Shown: positions 1 to 12,500 of the stretch, piece after piece
Position numbering within the stretch: the first letter of the stretch is position 1
How the letters are laid out: each line of letters opens with the position of its first letter
Source: Pisolithus tinctorius
Lineage: Eukaryota; Basidiomycota; Agaricomycetes; Boletales; Pisolithaceae
Assembly: GCA_024663395.1 (NCBI GenBank)
Contig: JANFAH010000025.1
Coordinates: 806,001 to 870,000, forward strand
Direction: 5' to 3'
DNA: 64,000 nucleotides
Program-made: the position numbers and the translations under genes
The notes under the pieces: generated by a model
The model's input: only the letters and a program-made list of their open reading frames with translations
Told to the model about the DNA's origin: nothing
The model's database searches: none

Positions 1-775
1 TCTGGTAATTTTTGGTGAACAAGACAGCCACTCCTCTTGTCATATATGTAAGAGCAAAGGCGATCTTGAGAGAATCATTGCTGTAAACATGTTGATTAAG
101 GTTTAAATAACCTTCCACTTGAGTAAGCCATGTCTGAAGACTATTGTGGCTTCCGTCATATTCTCCTGGTCAGCTGACATTAAATTCTCGACCTCCATTC
201 GGGGGTTGTGGGCAGTAATCATCATTGTTGTCATACTTAGATTTCCCCTTACTGCCGCTATCTGGGTAGGGCTCTGGGGGTACGTCTTTTCTGAAACTTC
301 GAGTGTACCAGTCTCTCAGCATCCTTTGAGTAGGGACTCCACTAGGAAAGGGATCCCCGGCTTTGGCAACCAGACGTCTCACTTCTTCGGCCAAGCGGTG
401 GCATTGCTCCTCGAGCTGTTGACGCATTTCTTCCTCTGAAAACATTCTCGGTGGCATTTCTGGAGCAGACTCTCCGTGTCCTTGTGTCATTGACATTATG
501 GGTGTTTGCGCTTCTTCCTGTTCTTCTTTGAGGACTGATCTGTACGAAGTACTAGACTTTCAATCATCTTCTTCTTCTGAACTTAAAGTGACTTCTTCTT
601 CACGATACCGTGAAAGGAAAGATATATGGGGGTTGGTGGCAGAGTAAGACGGTCCTAGTCGACCAAGAGGAATAGGGGGCAAGGGAGGGTTCCTTCCTAG
701 TCTGAGTGGGTTAGTTCGAGGTGGGACTGGAGGCTTACTCTTCTTGGGTGAAGACACTTTAACAGGTAGTGACAA
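1..775 (-). pseudogene. Gag remnant of a gypsy-like LTR retrotransposon
   Basis: On the minus strand an open stretch from 775 to 560 encodes a proline- and serine-rich segment with PPVPPRT and an acidic tail. A second, 496 to 170, encodes a coiled-coil-like part (EEEMRQQLEEQCHRLAEEVR). Past a single TGA at 172-170 the same frame goes on to the window edge with PGEYDG...LQTWLTQVEGYLNLN, which matches the capsid part of agaricomycete Ty3/gypsy Gag as I recall it. The TGA stands where that family has Arg, so CGA to TGA is the likely change. The element runs off the left edge, and no LTR was identified on its 5' side. Assignment rests on recognition, not on a search. Confidence 0.6.
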
Positions 776-1685
776 CGAAGACTGAGGGAGGATTTATTAT
801 CTGAGGATAACCTGTCAGCAAAGGGGAGAAAGATTCTGGACTCTAGGGAGGCAATCTATTAATCCCTGATGGGAGCCTGTAGAGCGCTAAGCCGGTAGAG
901 AGTTTGAGTGAAGGTTTGGTTTGTTGAAGTTCAGTAACCGAGGGACGAGTTTGACTTTATTGAAGAGGTCGAACGAGTCCTGAAAGCTGCAAAGAGTTTT
1001 TTGATTTTGTTATGCTCATGACGAGTGACTTCATCAAATGGACTAGGCACGAATGTCATGAGGGGAATGCTATGGGCCAAACTTATCGTAACCCCTATGG
1101 CTCTGCTTGTTATTGATGAGTACTGACAGAGGTTTCCCCTACTGGCGAGTTCTTCTGGGATCACAACGGAGGAGGAACAGAGGTATGAGTCAAAGATAAT
1201 AGCTGAGTTGCAAGTAATCAAAAAACTAAGGATACATCATATGGTACGGGGGTTTAAATAACTCTGGACACAAGTACCATACCAGTCATGCCATTGAGGC
1301 GGTAAGTATCCGCAGTAGTAAATGATGAAATAGAAAAGGAGTCATACGGTGTCATATCCAGGAACAAAGGATGAAGCGAAGGCTATACCAGCTGTGCAAT
1401 CAATGTGCAGTGAGGAGCCTGACACCAGAACTATCATAATGATGAGCAAGCGATATAAACAAGTCAGAAGGAACACAGAAGAGGGAACGAGACATAATTG
1501 AAATACTGTCCATCAACTGCCGGCGCAGCTGCAAGTCAGAGTGACGACGGCATACACAGCATCAGTAGGTATTGGAAATACCTCCATCACTGGTGATCCA
1601 AAGGGTCTCGGTGCCAACAGACTGAGGACGACCACAGCAAGGACAAATGACATGACGACACATGTGACCCACGTGACCTGGCAGT
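776..1685. other. No recognisable gene; possible gag leader or LTR remnant
   Basis: About 0.9 kb between the minus-strand gag and the plus-strand transposase remnant. Short open frames exist (for example minus 1221-931) but none has a domain I know. The 5' leader or 5' LTR of the minus-strand gag element should lie here, but I could not place its ends. Confidence 0.3.
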
Positions 1686-1689
1686 TTGG

Positions 1690-2640
1690 GCGAAAAAGGA
1701 AAGAGCCCCTATGCGGGCATAACAACCATACCTCTAGGCCCACAGCTCCAGGCACTGTATTGTGATCCTGACCTGGCATGTCAAATGCGATATTTACATG
1801 AGTGCACACAACAAATCATTGCTGAGCTCCAAGATACTGGCTCAATCTCTTTAGTTGATGATATCGCAGCAGGCTGGGATTATCTAGGTGCCGTTCTCGA
1901 TGGAGACATTAGGAAGGATGACATTGTGTTGATGGTCTCACTCGATGGTGCTCAGCTCTATGAGAGCAAGCAATCCAATTGCTGGATTTATATATGGGTT
2001 ATCCTCAATCTAGCACCTGACAGGCACTACAAGGAGGTCCACATCTGCCCAGGTGGATTCATACCAGGTCTGAATAAGCCTAAAAACATTGACTCATTCC
2101 TATTTGTAGGCCTCCACCACCTTGCAGCCCTTCAGTGTGAAGGCCTCTGCATCTGGGATGCATCCTGAGATCATGTATTCTCATCCAACCTCTATCTTCT
2201 CTTCACAACAGCTGATGGCCTGGGTCTCATCTGTTGGGGTGGGATGGTCAGACATAGTGGCAAAAATGGCTGTTGGGTCTACTGTCTGACACCAGGGAGA
2301 CAAAAATTTCACTGCACACACTATTACCCAGCACTCTTGAAACCATGGGGCAATTGCATGCCAGGTAGCGATCACCCTGATATCAACATCTTTCAGCTTC
2401 CCCTTGGTGGTTCTAGCGATTATGCCTACAACCTCAATTGCCTTGTTAGCACTCCCAGCCAGCAGCAGTGGGATATGTGCAAGACAGAAACTGCTATCAC
2501 TAAGCCACCTCTGATCTTAGGGCTCAACCCATCGCAATCACTTGGAGTACCCTTATGCATGACTATGGATCTCATGTGCCTGGTGGGGAACCTGTCAGAC
2601 CTTCTTATTTCACTCTGGTGTGGTGTCACACACCAAAGGT
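1690..2640 (+). pseudogene. Plavaka/CACTA-like transposase, 5' half (broken)
   Basis: The frame reads IPLGPQLQALY...CTQQIIAEL, then the catalytic-core signature VLMVSLDGAQLYESKQSNCWIYIWVI, PGGFIPGLNKPKNIDSFLF and GLHHLAALQ..LCIWDAS. It goes on after stops and small shifts through HYYPALLKP, SDHPDINIF and MCLVGNLSDLLISLWCG. This order is typical of a large agaricomycete transposase family related to Plavaka/CACTA. The N-terminal part is missing, there are internal stops (for example near 2166), and the gene is cut near 2625 by inserted DNA. It resumes at 4444. Superfamily placement is from memory of the motif order. Confidence 0.6.
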
Positions 2641-3527
2641 GTTTGGTGAGGTGGACATGGATATAGCTGATGAATGGAGATGAAGACCATAGCTCTCATG
2701 CAAGGAAGGACAGCCAGAAATGTCGGCAGTCATCCCTCGCACAAGAACAAGTTGTCAATGCCAAAGAAAAGAAAAAGAAGGAGAAAGCAAGTTAAGTGCT
2801 GGTTAAAATTCTTAAGCACCTGTGTATGGCATTCTGGTTTTCAACATATCTCCACCATTTCTGCAGATACTGAAACCATTCCCACACTCGCTTGTGGTGC
2901 TCAGCCACATGATCCTACCTTCCAAAATTGGAAAGGATTTGTGCACTCCACACGTTTCTACAGCACTCCCTCCAAAAGATGCTCATTTCACTAATTCTTC
3001 TGATATGGCCACCTCCACATCAATCATTTCACTTGTCCCCTTTGCTAGGGACCATGGCTACACATATCTACCAGGAGTTCCTACCAGCTTCCATCCTGAA
3101 GCATCCTGGTACATCCCATCCTCATCTGCCCCCTCCCAGCCCATCCAGCTTGGACAGTGTGTTCTTTTTGTCAGTATGACCTCTAGGAGGACATTCTTTG
3201 GTCACCTCAGGTCTGTCATTCACTTGGAAAGGTCTTATGTGGTCATTTCAGTCTCTCCAGTCCAAGAAGCATATGGATCCTTCCTCCCTGCTCCCTGCAA
3301 TGTCTTCATACCAGTCTCATCCATCGTTCTCCCAAAATTGCGACAGCTACAGTATAATCTACTGTTCTCCACTCTCCCTGATCACATCCATGACGAGTAT
3401 GATGCACATCTTGCCTCCTTGTTGCAAGATACAGCAGAAGATGCTCCCCCTTCATCCTCTCTTCCATCAGAGCCTCATTCATGAAGTTTTTATTTGCTTC
3501 ACTGAGAGGATGGTTTGGGGGGAAAGT
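2641..3527 (+). other. Internal sequence of an inserted LTR-type element, unrecognised
   Basis: This stretch interrupts the transposase. A frame from 2822 to 3484 codes for a Ser/Pro-rich protein of 220 residues with no motif I recognise. Its end is followed at about 3514-3526 by a purine-rich run (TTTGGGGGGAAAG) directly before an LTR-like start, as a polypurine tract would be. It is therefore probably the 3' internal end of a truncated LTR retrotransposon, but no protease, RT or integrase motif is visible. Confidence 0.35.
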
Positions 3528-4240
3528 TGTGATCCCCTATGCTCCTGTCACCCCACAGACCCCCAAAGCTTGACCCCTGTTGACATCTGACTCACCCTGT
3601 CTGCTTTTGGATGTACTGTATTGGCATCAGATAAGTGCTGCCTCTCTGTCATCCTACCTTGGCCTAGAAGTGATCTCTTCAAGATGTGACATGCACAGCC
3701 TCCCCCTAATGTGATTCCAGTGCGCTTTCCCAGTTTCTGACTTTACTTGACTCATACTTTGATGTCCTGACTGTCTTTGACTCACTTATTGCCAATACTT
3801 ACCAATCTTTTGGCCTTGCTTACTGATTCTTTGCTTTTTGGCTTACTTATCCTTACCAATGCTCACCAATGCTTTCTAAGACAATTACCCACTGCTTACA
3901 TTCCTTACTCATCAGTTACCAATCACTTACCAAGTGTTTGCACCTTGTTTTCCATAGGCAACGCCCCTGTACTGTATATAATCACTGTACTTAGATAGCT
4001 AAAAAAAGCGAAGATGTCAGAGAGCCCCTCTTGCTCGCATTTTATCATCTCTCAGTAAATCATTCATCAGCTTCGATAGTTGAGACTTTATTAAGGGTCT
4101 AGTTATTGTCTACTTCGCTTATTATCATCTATCATCAATCTACTTCACTCCAAGTCCTCCCTGAGCTCAGTGCAGCTCAGGACATCGAATTAAGTCGCCA
4201 CCCATCCTTCTGTAGGCTGACAGCAGTCTACCCTATCACA
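3528..4240 (+). repeat. Long terminal repeat, probably the 3' LTR of a truncated gypsy-like element
   Basis: The 713-bp block begins TGTGATCCCC and ends CCTATCACA, giving a 6-bp terminal inverted repeat TGTGAT/ATCACA. A purine tract lies just upstream. A TATA-like box (TATATAA) is at about 3976-3982, followed by an A-run, a GCCCCTC-rich start region and CTCAGTAAATCA, which is the usual arrangement of a fungal gypsy LTR. Flanking 5-mers (AAAGT and TTCTA) do not match, so it is not a clean solo LTR. No second copy occurs in the window. Confidence 0.55.
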
Positions 4241-4443
4241 TTCTATTGCATTCCTGCTCCTTCTTCATCAGGAGCATCCCCAATCCTCAGCACTCATCTT
4301 TGAGTGTTATAGCTTGCAAAAACCCACCCAAATCGAAGGTTCTACCATCTAGGTACTACATAGGCACACCACCACTCACTCTTTTTGTCTTTTGTGTTGG
4401 TTTTGGTTGGTTTCCACCACTGAACCTCACTTTGACTCACAGT
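4241..4443. other. Insert remainder between the LTR and the resumed transposase
   Basis: About 200 bp of unassigned sequence. If the LTR at 3528-4240 is a 3' LTR, this is older DNA that was already inserted in the transposase gene. No coding signal and no inverted repeat matching the start of the interruption near 2625 was found. Confidence 0.25.
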
Positions 4444-5770
4444 GGCATGATGAAATGTGGTCACACAGATGACAAAGGTTTGTGGGACTGGGCAGTTTTC
4501 TGTGACAAGGATGCTTGGACTGCACATGGGCAGGCCATTGAGAATACTGGCACATACATTCCTGGTTCCTTTGACCGTAAACCACACAACATCACCAACA
4601 AAATTAATATGGACTACAAGACTTGGGAATTCCATTTGTATATCTTTGGCCTCATGCCCACTCTCCTTTATGATGTCCTTCCAGAACACTACTGGGCCAA
4701 CTTTTGCAAGCTTGTTCATGGCATCCAAATTATGTCCCAGTATGTCATCAATAAACAAGACCTTGAGCATGCCTATGTCCTTCTCTGTGCATGGGGCTGC
4801 AAGTTTGAACTTATCTACTACCAACTCAGGCAAGACCAGCTCCACTTCATTCACCCATGTGTCCATCAGGTTCTCCATCTCATAACTGAGATGATGCACA
4901 AGGGCCCTCCAATTTGCTATGCACAATGGGTTATGGAGCACACTATAGGCAACCTTGGCCAAGAAATATGGCAGCCATTGAAACCTTATGAGAACCTTGC
5001 TGAGGAGGGAGTGCAAAGATGCAGGGTACATGTCCTTGTGTTGTAACATTCAAGCTTGCTGATGCCTCATCAGGTCAATGCACTTCTTGCAATTATGCCT
5101 GAACTCGATGATGGGATCAAGGGGGACCCTATGGGCTCTATTAATTTAGGAGATGGATACATCCTACTACGGAAGCAAGACAAGCACCCTTGGCTCCTGA
5201 CTGGAGAAGAAGCCCATGTTGTTAGTGAGTTCATCAGTCGGCCACCTGATCAGTTCAAATGATGGACATGGCTTTGTCTTCCCAATGGCCAGATCACATG
5301 ATCTCTGTGGTGAGAAAAGCTCAAACCATCCACTCAAGTCTGTGTATTGAGAAACATCAAGGCAGGTACAATGTCACTGGAGATATGATGTGCTAACATC
5401 AATTAGTTTATCTACAGGGATCGGGAATGATTTGGAGAAGTACAATATTTCACCAGACTCACCATGGATGCAACCAAATTTGAAGACGTTGCCATTGTTT
5501 GCCTCTACTTGCTCCCAGATGAAGTACTTCTGCAAAAATCATCGCACACACTTGCCTCATCAAAGCTGTTGAATGAACTCATCATTGTGCATATCAAGTC
5601 CATCAAGAGTGTGGTTGCCATGATCCCACACTGCCTCAAGCAGCCATCTGGCATCATAGAAGATTGTTTTTTTTTTGATGGAGAAACTGGGGCTAGATGT
5701 CTCACAAGTGGGTGTACCATACAGCATCTATCAAGATGATGAGGATGACCAGGGTGCTGACATCACGTAA
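4444..5770 (+). pseudogene. Plavaka/CACTA-like transposase, 3' half (broken)
   Basis: The frame resumes with GLWDWAVF, YIPGSFDRKPHNITNKIN, YKTWEFHLYIFGLMP, YWANFCKLVHGIQIMSQ, AQWVMEHTIGNLGQEI, then VNALLAIMPELD and LGDGYILLRK. After stops and shifts it continues with PNGQIT, LASSKLLNELIIVHIKSIKSVVAMIPH and a Tyr-Gln-Asp-Asp-rich end. The order follows directly on the half at 1690-2640, so both belong to one element. At least one frame break near 5047, an in-frame stop near 5261 and further breaks beyond make it dead. The terminal repeats of the element were not located. Confidence 0.6.
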
Positions 5771-6074
5771 CTGTAGAGGCATTCACTATTAGCCCATATT
5801 TCTATTCATGTATACTACTGTTTGATGATGCTCAAATGATTTGGTTGGTCACTCATTTTAATGGCAAAACTGGGCATTGTCTATGTTTCAAAAGTAGGTA
5901 TTTCTATTCTATACAGCATATCAAGACGATGGGGGTGATCACAATGCAGCAGCTGAGCAGGTGTACAGTATTACAGGGACTTGATTAATACTGACAGGAG
6001 TGAGAAAATGGGATGACAATAAAGAGGACATGCAAATGTGAATGGAGCTGTGGAAGAAATGGGAGAAATGACAC
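5771..6074. other. No feature seen
   Basis: About 300 bp downstream of the decayed transposase; probably the 3' non-coding end of that element. No inverted repeat partner or gene was recognised. Confidence 0.3.
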
Positions 6075-6840
6075 TTATGGTACCTCCAACTTTGCATGTT
6101 TCTGGATGGGGCCAGTGGACGCGTTGACTGCTGCCTTCCTTTTAGCAAGCTGTGTGGGGATATTGGATGGATCGAACAGAAAGATGTGATAGGCCTGCAG
6201 CTTTGTTGGACTATGGGTATCAGGTTTTGTATGTCTGGTGGTGCAAGTGAGCACTCTACAGGGAGAGGCAGAAGTCAACTCAAACCTGTGTCTTGTGTGA
6301 GATAGATAGAAACAAAATGCAGTGGTGAATGTACTGGGAATTTTCAGGCTCTGGGTCAGGTTTGCAGCCAACATCCTTGGCCTTAATGGGCTCTGTGGTG
6401 CTGGACTCTTCAGCATCTCTGATAACCGATAACTTGTTATGGATAGTGTCCAAAGTGTGGCTTGCATTGACCACACCACAGAACATGTTTTGAATGCCAA
6501 CAGTTCCCTCATATGCCTTCCACAGAGCTGCATGAGCAGTCTTGAGTTGGGAACTAGCTGCCTTGACCTGCTCCAAAGCCTCTCCTTCCAGTGTACACTT
6601 TGCATCAGTGGAGAGACTGTGGCTAATGGTGTCAGCATCCTGGGTGAGAAGAGATGTTACTTGTTATTGACAGTGTCCTTGAGACAGAACATGATCTTCT
6701 TGATGCCAGGTGATGAAATATCAACTAAAAAACAGTGGGTGTCCCACTTAGAAAAAGAGCCAGCAACCTTGACATATATAACATCCTCCACCACATCAAT
6801 AACACATGTACTTGGTCTCAATGACATCTGTAGCACTTAA
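6075..6840 (-). pseudogene. Unrecognised minus-strand coding remnant
   Basis: Reading the minus strand from 6840, KVAGSFSKWDTHCFLVDI and KKIMFCLKDTVNN are followed after a short break by DADTISHSLSTDAKCTLEGEALEQV, then QLKTAHAALWKAYEG. The segment 6576-6280 stays open and has protein-like composition. A Lys-rich end (LAKRKAAVNASTGPIQKHAKL) lies at about 6150-6078. I do not know the family. The 21-nt gap between the first two segments is too short for an intron, so a frameshift is more likely. It may be an accessory gene of a dead transposon. Confidence 0.3.
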
Positions 6841-6989
6841 GCAAAAAAGGCCATGTGTTGACACTGCATTTAATTAAAGTTGGCATGTTGGAATATGCCG
6901 ACTGGGAAATGCCAACTACTAGGGCCATATGAGTATGCTACTTCCTACCCCTAGTATTGTTACTTCAGTACTCCTGATACCCCCTGTTC

Positions 6990-8930
6990 TCAATGTCATC
7001 AGCAATGATGTCATTGATGTTGTCATCAAATGACTCACCCACTGGGTCCCTACTTCTGAAGACCCCATCACCCACAAACCCTGCATTCCAACAGCCTTTC
7101 CCCTTGCAGCAGCCTGCTGACGTGAATTTCTCACAGCCAAATGACATGTCAATGACCCCATATTCCATGTTCATGAATGTATGTGTCATCATTATTAATA
7201 GTTGCTAACATGTACTTATCAGAACCTTCGTTTCAGACCGCATATAGCCCTGAATCGAAACAAATCAATATTTTACAAGAGCATATCAGGGTCCTCAAAG
7301 GCCAGGTGATGACCCTCACTGTAGAAAATACTATGCTTAGGTCAATGAACACTTTTTGATTGCTTGCTAACTTGCACTAACTGCCTGATATAGGGCAGCA
7401 TTCCAGTGCCTGTTGAATGCTGTTGGATTATGCAATGCAGACCCATGCCAGGTTGATGCAAGCATGTCATTTTCTCAGGCATCCAAGGCAAAGGACAAGC
7501 CACATCTGACTTGAGAGAACTGCCCATCCATCTGATTTTGGTACCGAGAAGACTGGGATAAATACCTTGAATCCGCCGAGGGGCAGACAAGTACACATAG
7601 GACATTGGGGTATCTTGAGGACAAAAAGGGAGACCCACCATCAGACCAGGTGGCCAAAGCGATACAAAAGGTTCTCCATGGAGGCTGGGCAGAACTTGTG
7701 AACTGGCAGATGGTGCCTACAACATGGGGAAGACTGTCTGCAAGTGGCCGCACTTTTATTCACAACCTCATGGAAAATGCCTATCCAATGTTCAAATTTG
7801 CACATGACAGTTGGAAACTTGAGTTTCTGGCCAGCACGAGTTACCCTGCCTGGTGGAAGACATACATTGACAATAATGGTAGGTGGAAGTCAAAGAAAGG
7901 TAAAGGGCCAAAGGATGAGGATGAGGACAATAGCATGGATGAGATCAGCAAGAAATGGAAAGGCTCACATTGTGCCTTCAAGTTGGAGGGATGAGATATG
8001 AAGAAACTGAAGGGTATGTGTCGCATTTATTCACATTGATCAAGCTAACCTCCGGATGTAAGGAAATTATAAAAACACAATGAGTATAACACCATCTCCC
8101 TCCACATCCTCAGTCTTACCTGCCTCATCTGACACTTCTGCTTTGCTGGAATCCACGCAAGCATCATCTGAACTGTCCAAGGGTCTCGACCTCCCACCAA
8201 TTGCTTGTGTGTCTGCATCAGCTATGAGTAGTGCTGAGAATGTGACCAGCAACAAGGAGAGTTCACAATGTAGTCTCGAAACACCCGCAGCTGACAATAT
8301 TTGTATAAACCCCCTGTAAGTAACTTGCATGTGCCAGTACTTGTACTGATAATATTATGTTATAGTGCTGCTCTCACTGCTGCTGCCAACAAGGCATGAG
8401 CAGTTGAACTGCCACCAGCTCTCAATATCCCTCAAGAATCACAATCCAGTTACACAGTGGCAACTGAGATGCAGTCAGGTGCACCTCGTATTCTCAAATT
8501 ATTGGATGCTGTCCTGCCAGCTGTAACAATGCCCAAAGATACCCCAGCAATGTCAGCAAGCAAGTCGATGAAGGGCATGGGAAAGGGGAGGATGTGCCCA
8601 GGTCCCATGAGGAATGGATGGTACATTGCCATTGGAGTGCTGGCATGTTACTAAAGGTCATTTCTAGGAACCTGTGTGCTTACTGCTGGCTCAAGAAGGT
8701 GCAATCAAATGGTACCACAGAAGAGTTCAAGACATATTATAACAGCTTGACAAGTAAACAATGACAGGTAAGTGCAATGGTCCATAGTGATGTCACTGAT
8801 AGGTTGATAATTTACTAGACATACGATGATGAGGCCACAGAATTGGTAAGCCCATTATGTTACAGTTATGATGGTTTTCACATTCTCCGACAGGCAAAGA
8901 CTGATAAATGGGACCCAGAGAAAATTGGTA
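6990..8930 (+). pseudogene. Degenerate agaricomycete-specific hypothetical gene
   Basis: Segments in order are LEDKKGDPPSDQVAKAIQKV, VPTTWGRLSASGRTFIHNLM, YPMFKFAHDSWKLEFLAS and YPAWWKTYID (7605-7900); then a Ser/Thr-rich linker (8080-8320), IPQESQSSYTVATEM and KSMKGMGKGRMCPGPMRNG (8430-8630), and AKTDKWDPEKIGS near 8900. I recognise the PTWG..SLY..W and YP.W patterns from a large agaricomycete family of unknown function that often sits in transposon-rich DNA. Many stops interrupt it, for example upstream of 7605. No catalytic motif is visible. Confidence 0.45.
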
Positions 8931-9321
8931 GTGACAGCAACCTTCATTAATTCCCAATTCCTCTCAAGCTCGCATATCACATTCACACTGTCTCCCATCG
9001 CCCCATCGGCTATCACATCACACTGCTTGGCCCACTTCATTCTGGCACTTTTGGACATATGCATCATACACTGGATCCACACATTGTGCACAACTGCATT
9101 CCACAATTCTTCATTAGCTTGCATCTGTATTCACTTCCAGTTCGATTAGAGTGTATACCTGCCTGTAGAGCTAGTACTACCCCAGTATTAGCTAATACAT
9201 CATATTGGACCATATTGGACAATATTTTGCATCAAGCACAAAACTGCCTGGAATTAGCTAATCATCATATTGGAACATATTAGAGCATATTTCATATTGA
9301 GTGTGGAACTGGTAGGATCAC
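8931..9321. other. No gene recognised
   Basis: AT-rich tail after the degenerate gene, with short imperfect repeats around CATATTGG..ATATT at about 9200-9295. It ends at the copia I target-site duplication. Confidence 0.3.
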
Positions 9322-9326
9322 ATATC

Positions 9327-9567
9327 TAACGAAGGTATGAGTTTCTACACTATGTCAGTACCAAGTAAATGAGCGGGAATCTAGCTATACTCACCTCAGT
9401 GTACAAAGTAGTCACTGAGGTGGAAAAGAACAGTGTGGAAAATTTATAGTACCATAATTAGTAAGCGCATTGACATCGGAATTTAATTCTGAGGGTCAGG
9501 GAACAATTCCGAGCCCTCTGGGTGAAACTCCAAGACGCTACTGTAATTCCAGATCGCATTCTTGACA
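9327..9567 (-). repeat. 3' LTR of copia I (short form)
   Basis: 241 bp, running TGTCAAGAATG (complement of 9567-9557) to CCTTCGTTA (complement of 9335-9327). It lacks the 51-bp internal duplicate found in the three other LTRs of this family in the window. The purine tract GAGGGGGAG abuts it on the internal side. Differences from its 5' partner are all transitions by eye. Confidence 0.9.
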
Positions 9568-9574
9568 CTCCCCC

Positions 9575-12500
9575 TCAATCAGAATGAAGTCCAAGTGCAG
9601 ATGCAAAGTGTTTTGCCTTGATGCTAGGTAAAGGCTTGGTAAGGGTATCAGCAACCATGTTGTCAGTAGGACAATAAATTAAATGAAAGGAATTGTTTTC
9701 CACAGCAAAATGAATGAAATGGTATCGTATGTCGATGTGCTTTGTGCAAGTGTGATAGCTGCCATCTTTGGTAAGTGCAATGGCAGATTGACTGTCAGAA
9801 TACAGTGGGATAGGGTGTTTGAGTGGTCAGAAAACTTCTCCAATGAGTTGTCGAAGCCACAGGCCCTCTTTGGCTGTGTGAGTCACTGCAATGTACTCCG
9901 CTTCAGCAGTGGAGAGCATTACGAGTTCCTGTTTCCATGAGGCCCAACTGATAGCTCCACCATCCAGTAGGTAGGCATATCTGCTTATAGCATGTCAATG
10001 CTCCTGCGAAGCTCTGTCTGCATCAGTATAGCCCTCAAGGCCTCGTTCTGAATTTCCGAGCATTAAAGCGAGCACTTTTGTGCCTGAGATATACCTGTAG
10101 ATTCGTTTCATGGCTTCCCAGTGAGTCATGTTGGGTGTGTTGTTGAACTGAGCAACTGTGGAGACAGCAAATGTGATATCTGGGTGTGTTCCAACAGCAA
10201 GGTGCATGAGGGAGCCTACAGCAGCATGGTAGGGTACATTTTTCATGTGTGCAGCTTCTTTGGCTGGCTGTGGAATTTCTCCATGAGAGAGTTTTATTCC
10301 AGGGTCCATCGGAATTGCAGCAGGTTTGCAGTCAGCAAGGTTGTATTTTGTCAGGATGGCCTCAATGTAGGACTGCTGTGACAGGGATATGGTGCGGGCT
10401 TCTCTGTTCCATGTCACCTTCATCCCAAGTAGCCAACTGATGGGCCCTAGGTCGGAGATTTTAAAACGAGTGCTGATCTCCTGTTTAAATGAGCAAATTA
10501 ATGATGGGGAACTGCCTGTTACAGTGCAGTCATCAACGTGGCTGGTGAGGATGAGAATTTCTGATCCTATGCGACCATAGAACACTCCCCAGTCTGCATG
10601 TGCTCTGGTGAGCCCAAGATCTGCAAGAGTAGCACATAGCTTCTGGTACCACCAAAGCGCACCTTGTTTCAAGCCGTATAATGCTACATTCAGCTTCCCA
10701 ACTGGACAGGAAAAATTCTGCCCTACAGCGTAGCCCTCAGGGAGCTCCATGTAGATGTCTTCGCCATCTCTGAGTTTGCCATTGAGGAATGCCAAGTGGA
10801 AATTGAACACATTGATATCCCAGTTATTGCATGCAGCAACTGCTAGTATGGTGCAGAGAGATGTGAGTCTTGCAACAGGAGCATATGTTTCATCATAGTC
10901 AATGCCCTAGATCTGAGAATAGCCCTTAGCGACTAGGTGGGCCTTGTACTTCTCAATTTCTCCAGCAGCATTGCATTTGATCTTGAAGACCCATTTTCAT
11001 CCTACAACATTTGCACCCTTGGGGCACTCAACAACATCCCAGGTATGCACTTCCTCTAGGCTCTTTAATTCCACATTTATGGCATTTTTGCCACTTTGGC
11101 CAGTCAGCTCGGGATTTTGCCTCATGGACTGTTGATGGGTCCAGCCCTTTGGCTTCAGCCATCCCTGCCACCATAGCATACACGATGTTAGTGTTGTCTT
11201 CATTGGCAGCTAGTTCTTCATCGAATACGTAGGTAGCATTTTCTTGGGATTTCAGGCTGTTTGGGTTGCTATCACTCTCTCAGAGTTCTTTTACAAAGTT
11301 GAGAGGGATGCACCCATCACGAGTGCCTTCCCCTGTACGTAGGCGCCTCATATAGTCTGATTCAAAGCACTGGCGAGTGGAACGATGAGGTTGAGGTGGA
11401 GGTGTTTTGAAATTGTCTCTGAGTGGGTCCGAAATGAGTCTCAGAATTTCCGAAGTTGCTTCAGTGGGTTGCTCAACCATCTGTGGGGCCTCGGAATTTC
11501 CCTGTGAAGCTGTGGAGTTCTGTTCTGAGGCTTCGGAATTTCATTTTGAGGCTTCGGAATTTCTTTCTGAGGCATCGGAATTCCCCTGCTCCCCCTTGAG
11601 TGGCACACCATGTGGTACAGACACATCCTGTTGCTCGAAGATGACACTTCTTTCAATTCCGATTGCTCATGTGTCAGGCCAGTAGATATGGTGGCCATCG
11701 CTCTCAGGGTCAAAACCTACCCAGTGTCCGTCTCAGGCTTGCATGTTTAGTTTGGAGCCAGAGGTGTCATGGACCTTGACACAACATCCCCAGACTGGAA
11801 TTTTTGAGAGATTGGGTGGTCTTTGGTAGAGCATTTCATAGGGAGTTTTTGTGCCTAGACAGCAAGTCAATGAGTGGTTTTTGAGCCAAGTAGCATGCAT
11901 AATGGCCTCCCCCCAGAGGTTTTTGGGTAGGCTGCTGGCATGAATCATTGCACGTATGCACTCAACGAGTGTTCTGTTGAGTTGTTCTGGAACTCTGTTG
12001 TGTTTGGGGGTATCATGGACAGTTATGCATCATTCTGTGCCTCAGGATTTCAGATATTCTGAAAATTCCACACTAAGGTATTCTCCCCCTTGATCTGAGT
12101 GAAGTTGCTTGACTTTGGTGTCGAACTGCATGTTCAGCCATGCTTCATAGGCCTTGTATGATGTGAAGGTCTCAGCTTTTGTCTTCTGGAGGTACAGCTT
12201 AGTGTAGTGGGTGTGGTTGTCCATGAATGAGACGTAGTATTGACTGTGGCCAGGGGTTTGGACCAGAGAAGGTCCCCAGAGATCTGTGTGGACCTCGTCA
12301 CCTAGGTGTTCATGGTGGGGTGGGTCATGCTCCTTCCCAATGGGCTTCCAAGTGGCTTTGGCATATTCACATGAATTGCACGCACCCATGGTAGAATGTG
12401 CTTCGTCCAGTTTAATTCCAGTGATCGTGCTGTCCTTGAGCATGTGCTGGATGGCTTTGGGAGCAATGTGGCCAAGCCTTATGTGAATCTCCTCCATGGT

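Noticed and set aside
2626..4470. GTCACACA direct repeat as proof of an 8-bp target duplication
   Set aside because: The reading frame joins at a different point (GGT/GGC) than these repeats imply, so the match may be chance. It is noted only as a possibility.
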